Source: UBA10649 sp964597445 (GTDB lineage: Bacteria > Actinomycetota > Actinomycetes > S36-B12). Taken from it: a stretch of 64,000 nucleotides of DNA. The notes beneath the pieces are model-generated. The model was given only the letters and a program-made list of their open reading frames with translations, ran no database searches and had not been told where the DNA came from. Positions 35,615 to 45,030 of this stretch are shown piece after piece (position 1 is the stretch's first letter; each line of letters starts with the position of its first letter). Location of the stretch: NCBI GenBank assembly GCA_964597445.1, contig CAZQXO010000001.1, positions 124,001-188,000 of the forward strand, given 5' to 3'. The position numbers were made by a program, and so were the translations under genes.

Positions 35615-36526
35615 GTGCCTGCTGTCGAGATCCGCCACCTGCAGGTGCGTCACGCCACGGGACTCGCCGTCTCGGATCTGAGCCTGACGGCTGACGCCGG
35701 CCGGATCACGGCCCTCATCGGCCCCAACGGCGCCGGGAAGACCAGCACGATCGAGACCTGCGTGGGACTGCGCCGCTCGTTCTCGGGCGAGGTCGCCATC
35801 CTCGGCACGCGCCTGCCCGTCTACGGTTCGGCGGCCACGTCCCTGCGCAGCAGGGTGGGTGTCATGCTCCAGGACGGCGGCCTCTACACGACGGCGCGAC
35901 CCCGGGAGATGGTCGACCATGTCGCATCCCTGTACGACGATCCCGACGATCCGACCCTCCTCCTGGCGGCCGTGGGCATCGATCCCGGCACACGAACTCC
36001 GATTCGCCGCCTCTCCGGCGGCGAGCAGCGTCGGGTGGCCGCGGCAGCCGCGCTCGTGGGTCGACCCGAGCTCGTCTTCCTCGATGAGCCGACCGCCGGA
36101 CTGGACTCCACGGGACGGCGTGCCTTCCATGACCTCCTGCGTGAGCGGGTCGCCCAGGGACTCACCGTCGTCCTGACGACGCACCTGATGGACGATGTGG
36201 AGCGGCTCGCCGACTGGGTCGTGGTGATCGCCCGGGGTCGGGACGTCGCCTCCGGAACGGTCGCGGACCTGGTCGGTGGCGAGGACTCCGTCGGATTCCA
36301 CGGCCCCAAGCACCTGGCCACCACCGCTCTCGAGGCAGCACTGCCCCCGGGGTCGACGGTCACGGAGACCGCGCCCGGGCAGTACCGCGCCACCGGGCCG
36401 CTGGATCCGCCGGCCCTGGCGAGCATCGCGGCCTGGTGCGCCCAGCACGGCGTCCCGACGAGGGACCTGCGCATCGGTGCGCGCTCCCTCGAGGACGTCG
36501 TCGTCGACCTGGTCGGTGACCTGTGA
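35615..36526 (+). CDS. ABC transporter ATP-binding protein (Rv1458c-like)
   Basis: This 303-residue DrrA/ABC-2 type ATPase has Walker A 'GPNGAGKTSTIETC', signature 'LSGGEQRRVAAAAAL', Walker B 'LVFLDEPTAGLD', H-loop 'LTTHLMDDVE' and a C-terminal domain of about 70 residues. It pairs with the permease gene that overlaps it by 4 bp. The order ATPase, permease, ctaA beside sufR is that of M. tuberculosis Rv1458c-Rv1456c, which suggests a role connected with haem or respiration; the substrate is unknown. Confidence 0.9.
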   Translation: MPAVEIRHLQVRHATGLAVSDLSLTADAGRITALIGPNGAGKTSTIETCVGLRRSFSGEVAILGTRLPVYGSAATSLRSRVGVMLQDGGLYTTARPREMVDHVASLYDDPDDPTLLLAAVGIDPGTRTPIRRLSGGEQRRVAAAAALVGRPELVFLDEPTAGLDSTGRRAFHDLLRERVAQGLTVVLTTHLMDDVERLADWVVVIARGRDVASGTVADLVGGEDSVGFHGPKHLATTALEAALPPGSTVTETAPGQYRATGPLDPPALASIAAWCAQHGVPTRDLRIGARSLEDVVVDLVGDL

Positions 36527-37266
36527 CCCGCCGCACATCGGCGCTGCGCCGGACGCTGGGGCAGGCTGCATGGGAGTCCCGGCTGCTGCTGCGCAACGGC
36601 GAGCAGCTGCTGCTCACGATCATCATCCCGGTCGCCCTGCTGCTCGTCCTGGCCTGGACGGATGTGCTGCCGCAGTCCTCCGGCCCCGACGCCCTCGCCG
36701 TGTCCATGGCCACGGTCCTCGCTGTCTCGGTCATCAGCTCCGCCTTCACGTCCCTGGCCATCGCCACGGGGTTCGAGCGCAGATCCGGGGCTCTGCGACT
36801 GCTCGGGACGACCCCGCTCGGTCCCGGGGAGCTGCTCACGGGCAAGGCGGTCGCCACTCTCGTGGTCACGGTGGTGTCGAGCGCCCTGGTGATCCTGACG
36901 GGACTGGCCCTCGGATGGCGCCCGACGACCGGCATCGCGTGGATGCTCCTCGGGATCGGCGCCGGGATCGCGGCATGCGCCCCCTGGGGTCTCGCCCTCG
37001 CAGGCCTCCTGCGCGCCGAGGCGGTCCTCGCCGTCGCCAACGCCGTCTTCCTGGGGCTCCTGCTGTTCGGCGGAATCGTCATCCCGGCCGATTCGCTGCC
37101 CCAGTGGATGGCTGCGGTCGTGCCCTACCTGCCTTCCGGCGCACTGGTGGAGGTCCTGACCACCGCTCTCGTTTCATCCAGCGCTGCGATCGGGTCCCTG
37201 CTCGTGCTCGCTGCGTGGTCGGTGCTCGGCATTCTCGTGTCAGCGCGTTCCTTCAGGTGGACGTAG
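36523..37266 (+). CDS. ABC-2 type transporter permease (Rv1457c-like)
   Basis: This 247-residue polytopic membrane protein has about six helices, from 'LLLTIIIPVALLLVLAW' to 'GSLLVLAAWSVLGILVSA'. It contains the ABC-2 pattern 'GFERRSGALRLLGTTPLGPGELLTGKAVA' and 'LLLFGGIVIPADSLPQWMAAVVPYLPSG'. It partners the upstream ATPase. Its start overlaps the ATPase stop (GTGA); its TAG stop is shared with the -10 hexamer of ctaA. Confidence 0.88.
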   Translation: MTRRTSALRRTLGQAAWESRLLLRNGEQLLLTIIIPVALLLVLAWTDVLPQSSGPDALAVSMATVLAVSVISSAFTSLAIATGFERRSGALRLLGTTPLGPGELLTGKAVATLVVTVVSSALVILTGLALGWRPTTGIAWMLLGIGAGIAACAPWGLALAGLLRAEAVLAVANAVFLGLLLFGGIVIPADSLPQWMAAVVPYLPSGALVEVLTTALVSSSAAIGSLLVLAAWSVLGILVSARSFRWT

Positions 37267-37269
37267 GCT
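37264..37269 (+). promoter_or_regulatory. -10 box TAGGCT fused to permease stop codon
   Basis: TAGGCT, six bases, then GTG 37276 of ctaA. The TAG is the permease stop codon. Third of three such fusions. Confidence 0.55.
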
Positions 37270-37275
37270 GACAAG

Positions 37276-38250
37276 GTGAGTGCGTCCACCGATGCCCGTC
37301 CCACCACCCCGTCGGTCGTGAGCGGCCGCAGCCCGCGATCCGTCCGAGGCATCTACATCGCGAACCTCGTAGCCCAGGCAGGCATCGTGGTGACGGGGGC
37401 GATCGTGCGCATCACGGGGTCCGGGCTCGGCTGCCCGACCTGGCCCGAGTGCGTCGAAGGCTCGATCACCCCGACGGCCCAGCAGGAGGAGTCCTGGCAG
37501 AAGTTCGTCGAGTTCGGCAACCGCCTGCTGACCTTCGTGCTGCTCATCCTGGCCATCGCGGCCATCATCGCTGCTCTCGTGGATCGGCGACGGCGGCGGC
37601 GCGCGGGCCTGCCCTCCCGACCTGCGCTCACCGTCCTCGCCGTCATCCCCTTCGTGGGCACGGTGGCCCAGGCGATCTTGGGGGGGATCACCGTCCTCAC
37701 CGGCCTTCATCCCCTGATCGTCGGCGCGCACTTCCTCGTGTCGATGGCGATCATCGCCGCCGTGGTGGCACTCGTGGCCCGATCAGGGGATCCCGGGGAT
37801 CACCCTGTCGTGTGGCTGACACCCCTGCCTGTTCGGGTGCTGGCGTGGGCCCTCGTGGCGGCCAGTGCCGGTGTCGTCGTTCTCGGGGTACTGGTGACGA
37901 GCTCGGGACCTCACAGCGGCGACGACGGTGCCATCCGACTCGGCCTCGATCCCCGGACCGTCTCGTGGCTCCATGCTGACGTGGTCCTGCTCTTCATGGG
38001 GCTCCTCATCGGAATGCTCGTGGCCCTTGCACTCGTGCGCGCACCACGCACAGCCCTGAAGCGCACGTGGCTGCTCCTCGGGATCTCGGTGGTCCAAGGA
38101 GTGATCGGCTACACGCAGTACTTCACGGGGCTGCCGGAGTTGCTGGTCATGCTTCATGTCCTGGGTGCCGTGCTGGTGTGGATCGCCGTCCTGTTCATTC
38201 CTCCCGCGCTGCGCACACGCGGCTCGGTCGACGCGCCAGTGGCGGCCTAG
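37276..38250 (+). CDS. ctaA: Haem A synthase (COX15/CtaA)
   Basis: This 324-residue membrane enzyme oxidises the C8 methyl group of haem O to give haem A. About eight helices; the conserved segments are 'NLVAQAGIVVTGAIVRITGSGLGCPTWPEC', 'KFVEFGNRLLTF' (haem-ligand His is replaced by Asn-Arg context 'EFGNR', as is common in this family), 'GGITVLTGLHPLIVGAHFLVSM', 'SSGPHSGD' and 'LHADVVLL'/'MLHVLGAVLVW'. The Cys pair of the extracellular loop is reduced to 'GCPTWPEC'. It ends tail to tail with ctaB, sharing the CTAG at 38247-38250. Confidence 0.9.
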   Translation: MSASTDARPTTPSVVSGRSPRSVRGIYIANLVAQAGIVVTGAIVRITGSGLGCPTWPECVEGSITPTAQQEESWQKFVEFGNRLLTFVLLILAIAAIIAALVDRRRRRRAGLPSRPALTVLAVIPFVGTVAQAILGGITVLTGLHPLIVGAHFLVSMAIIAAVVALVARSGDPGDHPVVWLTPLPVRVLAWALVAASAGVVVLGVLVTSSGPHSGDDGAIRLGLDPRTVSWLHADVVLLFMGLLIGMLVALALVRAPRTALKRTWLLLGISVVQGVIGYTQYFTGLPELLVMLHVLGAVLVWIAVLFIPPALRTRGSVDAPVAA

Positions 38251-39164
38251 GGGACGAACGGTTCCAGCGCAACGAGCAGGAACAGCAACGCCAGGTACGT
38301 GATGGAGCCGTGGAACAGCCGCATGGCGCGAGCAGTGACGTCAGCCGACGCGTGCACGACACTGGAGCGCAGCCGGTACGCCATCGCGATGAACGCGGCG
38401 CCGAGCACGATCGCGCCCACCGAGTACACCCATCCCATGGGAGCCACGGGGATGAGGACGAGTGACACCGCCACCATCACCCACGAGTAGCGCAGGATGC
38501 TGGCGGTGACCTGGGTCTCGGACCGGACCACCGGGAGCATGGGCACGCCCGCGGCGGCGTAGTCATCCTTGAACTTCATGGCCAACGGCCAATAGTGAGG
38601 TGGCGTCCAGAAGAACACGATCAGGAAGAGCACCACGGGAGTCCAGGACAGCGAACCCGTCACGGCGCTCCAGGCGATGAGGACGGGCATGCATCCCGCC
38701 GCGCCACCCCACACGATGTTCTGGGGCGTGCGACGCTTCAGGATCATGGTGTAGCCGACGGCATAGAACACGATGGCCACCAGGGCGAGCACGGCCGACA
38801 GGAGGTTCGCCGTGAGCCACAGGACGACCATGCTCAGGATGCCGAGGGCCACCCCCTGGACCATGCCGGCGCGGACGCTCACGGCGCCGAGCGCGGCCGG
38901 GCGGTGGTACGTGCGCCCCATGAGGGCATCGATGTCCCGGTCGTAGATGCTGTTGAACGTGTTGGCCGATCCGGCCGCCAGCGTGCCACCGACAAGGACT
39001 CCCACGAGCGGGACGAGGGGCGGCAGTCCGCCAGCGGCGAGGAACGTGGTGGGCACCGCTGTGGCCAGCAGCAGCTCCACGATCCGCGGCTTGGTCAGGG
39101 CGATGTGCGCCCGCAGCCTGCCGCCACGCGAGGATCCGCTGGCCCGCTGCACTCCGACCGACAC
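38247..39164 (-). CDS. ctaB: Haem O synthase (protohaem IX farnesyltransferase)
   Basis: This UbiA-family prenyltransferase transfers farnesyl to haem B, the step before CtaA. The aspartate-rich motif is 'NTFNSIYDRDIDALMGRTYHRP' region and the second is in 'YAAAGVPMLPVV' with 'KFKDDY'. Nine or so helices. The start is uncertain: GTG 39164 (305 residues, GGAG 4 bases upstream) gives the usual length and is chosen; GTG 39263 or 39293 would add a Gly/Arg-rich extension. It is divergent from tkt. Confidence 0.88.
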   Translation of the reverse strand: MSVGVQRASGSSRGGRLRAHIALTKPRIVELLLATAVPTTFLAAGGLPPLVPLVGVLVGGTLAAGSANTFNSIYDRDIDALMGRTYHRPAALGAVSVRAGMVQGVALGILSMVVLWLTANLLSAVLALVAIVFYAVGYTMILKRRTPQNIVWGGAAGCMPVLIAWSAVTGSLSWTPVVLFLIVFFWTPPHYWPLAMKFKDDYAAAGVPMLPVVRSETQVTASILRYSWVMVAVSLVLIPVAPMGWVYSVGAIVLGAAFIAMAYRLRSSVVHASADVTARAMRLFHGSITYLALLFLLVALEPFVP

Positions 39165-39306
39165 AGATCTCCATCCCGCGGGGCCCGCGAGGCTGGTCCC
39201 CTGAACTGGATCCCGAGGGAATCCTCCCGTAGGCGCATGCCGCTCATGTCGCCCTGCGTTCACTGTACCTTCCCCACACGAAGGCCGACTCACACGCTCG
39301 CTTCGC

Positions 39307-39312
39307 TAGGGT
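39307..39312 (+). promoter_or_regulatory. tkt -10 box TAGGGT, leaderless type
   Basis: TAGGGT, six bases, then ATG 39319, the first gene of the pentose-phosphate operon. Confidence 0.6.
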
Positions 39313-39318
39313 CGCACC

Positions 39319-41424
39319 ATGACGTCCACGCCCCGAGAGGCCCCCGTCCGCGCTGGCGCCCGTGACCACCTCGAGTGGGATGCCGACGATGACCGTGCTG
39401 TCGCCTACCTGAGGGCCCTGGCGGCCGATGCCGTGCAGCGGGTCGGCAACGGACACCCCGGTACCGCGATGAGCCTCGCCCCCGTGGCGTACCTCCTCTT
39501 CCAGAAGGTCATGCGCCATGATCCGCACGATCCCCAGTGGCTGGGCCGGGATCGCTTCGTCCTGTCGGGCGGTCACACGAGCCTGACCCTCTACAGCCAG
39601 CTGTTCCTCTCCGACTACGGCCTGACGATGGCGGATCTCGAGTCGTTCAGGACGGCGGGCAGTCGCACGCCGGGCCACCCGGAGCACGGCCACACGGCAG
39701 GCGTCGAGGCCACCACGGGTCCTCTCGGTCAGGGCCTGTCCATGGCCGTCGGCATGGCCATGGCTGCCCGCTACGAGCGCGGCCTTCTCGATCCCGATGC
39801 GCCACGCGACGAGAGCCCCTTCGACCATCGCATCTGGACGATCGCTGGCGATGGCGACCTCGAGGAGGGCATCTCCTCCGAGGCGTCCTCGCTCGCCGGC
39901 CTCCAGGAGCTGTCGGAGCTCTGCGTGATCTACGACGACAACCACATCTCCATCGAGGGCGACACCGCGATCGCCTTCGCTGAGGACGTCTGCGAGCGCT
40001 ACCGCGCCTACGGGTGGGCCACGCATCGCGTGGACCAGCTCCCCGACGGCTCCGTCGACGTTGCGGCTCTCTTCGCGGCGCTCTCCCAGGCCAGGGCAGA
40101 GCGACGTCGACCGACCCTCATCCAGTTGCGCACGACCATCGCTTGGCCTGCTCCCCATGCTCGCAACACTGCGAAGTCCCATGGCTCGGCACTCGGCGAG
40201 GATGAGATCCGTGCCACGAAGGAGCTTCTCGGGCTGAATCCCGATGAGCACTTCGCCTTCGACCCGGCCCTGCTCGAGCGGATCCGCGAGCGCCTTCGCC
40301 ATCGCGTGGACGAGAGTCGGGGCGCCTGGAACGCCGCCTTCGGGGAATGGTCTCAACAGCATCCCGATCGCGCTCTCCTGCTCGATCGCCTCGAATCGAG
40401 GGAGATGCCTCCCGGGTTGGAGTCCGCGCTTCCCGACTTCGCCGCAGGTGGCTCCCTGGCCACGCGCAAGGCATCGGGCGACGTCATCAATGCCCTGGCC
40501 GCCCACCTTCCGGAGCTGTGGGGCGGGTCAGCCGATCTCGCCGAGTCGAACAACACGACGATCGAGGGAGCACCGAGCTTCCTGCCGAGCGGCCACGCAG
40601 CGCCGAACTCCTCGCCCTACGGACGCGTCATCCACTTCGGCGTGCGGGAGCACGCCATGGGCGCGATCCTCAACGGCATCGCCCTCCACGGGCTCACGCG
40701 GCCCTTCGGTGGAACATTCCTCGTCTTCTCCGACTACATGCGCGGCGCGGTGCGCCTCGCCGCCCTCATGCGCACTGCGGTCACCTTCGTCTGGACGCAC
40801 GATTCCATCGGCCTCGGCGAGGACGGCCCCACGCACCAGCCGATCGAGCACCTGTGGGCCCTCCGGGCAACCCCCCACCTGGCGATAGCGCGCCCCGCTG
40901 ATGCCCGGGAGACCGCGGCAGCATGGCTGGCGACCGTGAAGCAGCAGGGACCTGTGGGGCTCATCCTGACGAGGCAGAACGTGCCGACGCTCGACATCCC
41001 GATGGGTCAGGTGATCACGGGCGTGGCGCGAGGCGGTTACGTGGTGCGCGACAGCGACGACGCCCGCGCCCTGATCCTGGCCACCGGGTCAGAGGTGCAC
41101 CTCGCCCTGGCCGCCGCGGAGCAGTTGGAGTCCTCGGGAATCGGCACACGCGTCGTGTCCCTGCCCTGCCTCGAGTGGTTCGAGGCCCAGGAGGCCGCCT
41201 ACCGGGACGCCATCATCCCCCCGGCCATCCGCGCCCGGGTCTCTGTGGAGGCCGGCTCGACCATCGGATGGTGGCGCTACGTCGGATCGCACGGCCGGGT
41301 CATCGGCATCGACCACTTCGGCGCCAGCGCCGACCCGGCAACACTCTTCCGGGAGGCCGGCATCACGGTCGAAAACATCGTGCGCGCCGTCCAGGAATCC
41401 ATCACCGACAGCACTCGCGACTAG
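39319..41424 (+). CDS. tkt: Transketolase
   Basis: This 701-residue thiamine-diphosphate enzyme of the non-oxidative pentose-phosphate pathway moves two-carbon units between sugar phosphates. 'GNGHPGTAMSLAPVAYLLFQ', the ThDP motif 'IAGDGDLEEGISSEASSLAG' to 'DDNHISIEGDT', the pyrimidine-domain Glu in 'FGVREHAMGAILNG' and the C-terminal 'VSVEAGSTIGWWRYVG' are all present. It heads tkt-tal-zwf-opcA-pgl, an order typical of actinobacteria. Confidence 0.96.
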   Translation: MTSTPREAPVRAGARDHLEWDADDDRAVAYLRALAADAVQRVGNGHPGTAMSLAPVAYLLFQKVMRHDPHDPQWLGRDRFVLSGGHTSLTLYSQLFLSDYGLTMADLESFRTAGSRTPGHPEHGHTAGVEATTGPLGQGLSMAVGMAMAARYERGLLDPDAPRDESPFDHRIWTIAGDGDLEEGISSEASSLAGLQELSELCVIYDDNHISIEGDTAIAFAEDVCERYRAYGWATHRVDQLPDGSVDVAALFAALSQARAERRRPTLIQLRTTIAWPAPHARNTAKSHGSALGEDEIRATKELLGLNPDEHFAFDPALLERIRERLRHRVDESRGAWNAAFGEWSQQHPDRALLLDRLESREMPPGLESALPDFAAGGSLATRKASGDVINALAAHLPELWGGSADLAESNNTTIEGAPSFLPSGHAAPNSSPYGRVIHFGVREHAMGAILNGIALHGLTRPFGGTFLVFSDYMRGAVRLAALMRTAVTFVWTHDSIGLGEDGPTHQPIEHLWALRATPHLAIARPADARETAAAWLATVKQQGPVGLILTRQNVPTLDIPMGQVITGVARGGYVVRDSDDARALILATGSEVHLALAAAEQLESSGIGTRVVSLPCLEWFEAQEAAYRDAIIPPAIRARVSVEAGSTIGWWRYVGSHGRVIGIDHFGASADPATLFREAGITVENIVRAVQESITDSTRD

Positions 41425-41442
41425 ACAGGACGGAAGCCCGAC

Positions 41443-42564
41443 GTGAGCACCTCACCCAATCCACAGCTCCTTGACCTCACGCAGCGCGGGGTGTCCGTCT
41501 GGCTCGACGATCTGGACCGCCAGCGCATCGAGTCGGGCCAGCTCGCCTCCATGATCACCGTGGACTCCGTTCGCGGTGTGACCACGAACCCCACGATCTT
41601 CGACAAGGCAATATCGACAGGCGCCGCGGCCTACGCAGAGCAGCTCACGGCCCTCGCTCAAGCCGGCGAGAGCGTCGACTCGATCATCCGCTCTCTGACG
41701 ACCGACGACGTGCGCAGCGCCTGCGACATCTTCCTCCCGGTGTTCGCATCCTCTCAGCAGGACGACGGACGCGTGTCGATCGAGGTGGACCCGCGACTGG
41801 CCCATGACACCGACGAGACGATCGTCCAGGCGCGGGAGTTGTGGGCCATCGTCGACCGCCCCAACGCCCTCATCAAGATCCCGGCGACACCCGAGGGCCT
41901 GCCGGCCATCACCGAGGTCATCGGCTCCGGCATCAGCGTCAACGTGACCCTCATCTTCTCGGTCGAGCGCTACCTCGCTGTCGTCGATGCCTACATGGCC
42001 GGCCTTGAGCGGGCACGCGAGAGGGGCCATGACCTGTCATCCATCCGATCGGTGGCCAGCTTCTTCATCAGCCGGATCGACACCGAGGTCGATCGTCGGC
42101 TTCGGGCACTGGACTCTCCTGAGGCCCTCGACCTTGTCGGCGAAGCGGCTGTGGCCACCGGCCGTCTCGTCTGGCAGGCCCACCTGGATTCCCTCGACGA
42201 ACCGCGCTGGGCAGCCCTGCGCGCAGCAGGTGCCTCGCCCCAGCGCCCGCTCTGGGCCTCCACCGGTGTCAAGGATCCGTCCATGCCGCCCACGCGCTAC
42301 GTCCTCGATCTCGTCGTCGACGGGTGCGTCAACACGATGCCCGAGGCGACACTCAGGGCCGTCGCGGACAACGGTCCTGTGCCCCAGGACACCGTGACAG
42401 GGACCGCACCCGCCTCTGCTGCTGTGTGGCACCGGCTCGAGTCCCTGGGCATCAGCCCGTTCGAGGTGAGTGCCACGCTGGAGACCGAGGGTGTCGCGAA
42501 GTTCATCGAGTCGTGGGAGCAGCTGCGCGCCACCGTGGCGGGTGCTGCGGAGGGGTCCGCATGA
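41443..42564 (+). CDS. tal: Transaldolase
   Basis: This 373-residue Schiff-base aldolase transfers dihydroxyacetone units between sugar phosphates. 'GVTTNPTIFDKAI' and 'LIKIPATPEGLPAI' (active lysine) mark the TalB-type class, with 'STGVKDPSMPPTRYVLDLV' near the end. GTG 41443 lies 18 bp after tkt. It overlaps zwf by 4 bp (ATGA). Confidence 0.95.
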   Translation: MSTSPNPQLLDLTQRGVSVWLDDLDRQRIESGQLASMITVDSVRGVTTNPTIFDKAISTGAAAYAEQLTALAQAGESVDSIIRSLTTDDVRSACDIFLPVFASSQQDDGRVSIEVDPRLAHDTDETIVQARELWAIVDRPNALIKIPATPEGLPAITEVIGSGISVNVTLIFSVERYLAVVDAYMAGLERARERGHDLSSIRSVASFFISRIDTEVDRRLRALDSPEALDLVGEAAVATGRLVWQAHLDSLDEPRWAALRAAGASPQRPLWASTGVKDPSMPPTRYVLDLVVDGCVNTMPEATLRAVADNGPVPQDTVTGTAPASAAVWHRLESLGISPFEVSATLETEGVAKFIESWEQLRATVAGAAEGSA

Positions 42565-44102
42565 CCGCCCACGCCCACGGCACCGCCAATCCCCTCCGCA
42601 ACCCCCTCGACCAGCGCCTTCCACGGGTTGCCGGCCCGTGCGGGGTCATCCTCTTCGGAGTCACGGGCGATCTCTCACGCAAGAAGGTCATGCCCGCCAT
42701 CTACGACCTGGCCAACCGCGGTCTTCTGCCCCCGGGCTTCGCGCTCGTCGGCTTCGCCCGTCGCGATTGGGCGGATGAGGATTTCGCCCAGCTTGTCCAC
42801 GACAACGTCCGCGAGCACTCGCGCACCCCGTTCCGCGAGGAGGTGTGGGAGCAGCTCGCGCAGGGCATCCGCTTCGTCGAGGGGGATCTGGGTGATCCTG
42901 CGGCGTATGCCCGACTCAAGGCGACGGTCGACGAGCTCGACGCCACGCGAGGCACAGGAGGCAATCACGCCTTCTACCTCTCGATCCCGCCCGGGCTGTT
43001 CCCCGTCGTCCTGGAGCACCTGAAGTCCTCCGGGCTCGCGGAGAGCGCCCCGGGTTCCTGGCGTCGCGTCGTCATCGAGAAGCCCTTCGGACACAACCTC
43101 GAGAGCGCTGAGGAGCTCAACCGGATCGTGGGAACGGTCTTCGACTCAGGATCGGTCTTCCGCATCGACCACTACCTGGGCAAGGAGACCGTCCAGAACA
43201 TCCTGGCGGTCCGCTTCGCGAACACGATGTTCGAACCCCTGTGGAACAGCAACTTCGTCGACAACGTGCAGATCACGATGGCGGAGGACATCGGTATCGG
43301 TGGGCGCGCAAGCTACTACGACGGCATCGGGGCAGCGCGCGACGTCATCCAGAACCATCTCCTCCAGCTCCTCGCGCTCACGGCCATGGAGGAGCCCCTC
43401 TCCTTCTCGGCCGACGACGTTCGGGTGGAGAAGGAGAAGGTCCTGCGCGCCGTGAAGCTTCCACGCGACATCGCCAGGCACACGAGTCGCGGCCAGTATG
43501 CGCATGGCTGGCAGGGGGGGATCCCCGTGCCCGGCTTCCTCGAGGAGGAGGGCATCTCCCCCACCAGCACAACAGAGACGTTCGCCGCCATGCGTCTCGA
43601 CGTCGACAATCGGCGCTGGGCGGGCGTGCCCTTCTACCTCCGCACGGGCAAGCGCCTCGGTCGCCGCGTCACCGAGGTGGCCGTTGTCTTCAAGCGGGCA
43701 CCCCACCTTCCCTTCGCGAAGACGGCTGTCCAGGAGCTGAGCCAGAACGCCTTCGTCTTCCGCATCCAGCCAGACGAGGGGATCACCGTGCGATTCGGGT
43801 CGAAGGTGCCCGACACGACCTCGATTCAGGTACGTGATGTCACGATGGACTTCCAGTACGGGGATTCGTTCGTGGACACGAGCCCGGAGGCCTACGAGCG
43901 CCTCATCCTGGACGTGCTGCTGGGTGACCCTCCGCTGTTCCCCCGCCATGCGGAGGTCGAGCTCGGCTGGCGCATCCTCGACCCGGTGCTCGACTACTGG
44001 GCGTCGCATGGGATGCCTGAGCAGTATGCGTCGGGTGGCTGGGGACCCGCGTCGTCGTACGAGATGATCGCGCGGGACGGGCGCACCTGGAGAAGGCCGT
44101 GA
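42561..44102 (+). CDS. zwf: Glucose-6-phosphate dehydrogenase
   Basis: This 513-residue first enzyme of the oxidative pentose-phosphate branch makes NADPH. 'VILFGVTGDLSRKKVMPAIYDLANRG' is the NADP loop, 'RIDHYLGKETVQN' carries the catalytic His and substrate-binding Lys, and 'IGGRASYYDGIGAARDVIQNHLLQLLAL' follows. ATG 42561 overlaps tal; longer open frames upstream are not part of it. The opcA product, next in the operon, assembles and activates the enzyme in actinobacteria and cyanobacteria. Confidence 0.96.
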   Translation: MTAHAHGTANPLRNPLDQRLPRVAGPCGVILFGVTGDLSRKKVMPAIYDLANRGLLPPGFALVGFARRDWADEDFAQLVHDNVREHSRTPFREEVWEQLAQGIRFVEGDLGDPAAYARLKATVDELDATRGTGGNHAFYLSIPPGLFPVVLEHLKSSGLAESAPGSWRRVVIEKPFGHNLESAEELNRIVGTVFDSGSVFRIDHYLGKETVQNILAVRFANTMFEPLWNSNFVDNVQITMAEDIGIGGRASYYDGIGAARDVIQNHLLQLLALTAMEEPLSFSADDVRVEKEKVLRAVKLPRDIARHTSRGQYAHGWQGGIPVPGFLEEEGISPTSTTETFAAMRLDVDNRRWAGVPFYLRTGKRLGRRVTEVAVVFKRAPHLPFAKTAVQELSQNAFVFRIQPDEGITVRFGSKVPDTTSIQVRDVTMDFQYGDSFVDTSPEAYERLILDVLLGDPPLFPRHAEVELGWRILDPVLDYWASHGMPEQYASGGWGPASSYEMIARDGRTWRRP

Positions 44103-44130
44103 GGTTCCGGGCCATGGACGGGAGGACACC

Positions 44131-45030
44131 GTGATTCGACTGGACGACACGAGCGGCGGGGCCGTCGCGGCGGCCATCGCAGCCGAGCGTCACCGGAACG
44201 GGTCGCCCGCGACTGGCATGGTCCTCACCCTCCTGATCCAGAGCGACGAGGAGTTCCAGTCCGACGCGACCTCGGGAGCTGTGGCTGCCGCCCGGGAGCA
44301 CCCGATGCGCATCGTCACCCTCATCCCGCGTCCGAGTCGGCAGCAGCCTCGACTCGACGCCGAGATCGCCGTGGGCGGTGATGACGGACCGGGAGAGGTA
44401 GCCGTGCTTCGCCTGCGCGGCGAACTGGCGGACCACGCGAACTCCGTTGCCATTCCCCTTCTGCTGTCGGACACCCCGGTGGTCGCCTACTGGCCTGCAG
44501 AGGCGCCTGACGTGCCCGCGGACGATCCCATCGGTCGCCATGCGCAGCGACGCATCACCGACGCAGCCTCCGCGCCCGACATACGCCGGGAGCTGGCCCG
44601 ACGGAAGGCCGGTTACCGACCCGGCGACACCGATCTCTCCTGGACCCGCCTGACCCCGTGGCGCTCAGCTCTGGCCGCAGCCATGGATCAGGGCTCGCCG
44701 CGGGTGCTGGAGGCCGTCGTGGCTGCCGAGCCGGAGAACCCCAGCGCGCTGCTGCTGCAGGCGTGGCTGGCGCACGCCCTGTCGGTCCCGGTCCACCTGC
44801 TCGACTCCCCCGGACCGGGCATCACCGAGGCGAAGCTGGTCACGCCCGACGGCGACATCGTCCTCAGCAGAACCCACGGCGACACGGCAGAGCTCACGAG
44901 GCCCGGCGTCGCGTCTGCCCGGATCGCGATGCCCCGACGCGGAATCGCGGGACTCCTGGCGGAGGAGCTGCGACGCCTGGATCCCGACGAGGTCTACGGC
45001 ACGGTGCTCGCGCATCTGGTCCTGCCGTGA
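44131..45030 (+). CDS. opcA: G6PDH assembly protein OpcA
   Basis: This 299-residue protein is required for assembly or redox activation of glucose-6-phosphate dehydrogenase. 'MRIVTLIP', 'ALLLQAWLAHAL', 'LPLLLSDTPVVAYWPAEAP' like text and 'DLSWTRLTPWRSALAAA' fit OpcA. GTG 44131 follows GGGAGGAC by 4 bases. It overlaps pgl by 4 bp (GTGA). Confidence 0.93.
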   Translation: MIRLDDTSGGAVAAAIAAERHRNGSPATGMVLTLLIQSDEEFQSDATSGAVAAAREHPMRIVTLIPRPSRQQPRLDAEIAVGGDDGPGEVAVLRLRGELADHANSVAIPLLLSDTPVVAYWPAEAPDVPADDPIGRHAQRRITDAASAPDIRRELARRKAGYRPGDTDLSWTRLTPWRSALAAAMDQGSPRVLEAVVAAEPENPSALLLQAWLAHALSVPVHLLDSPGPGITEAKLVTPDGDIVLSRTHGDTAELTRPGVASARIAMPRRGIAGLLAEELRRLDPDEVYGTVLAHLVLP

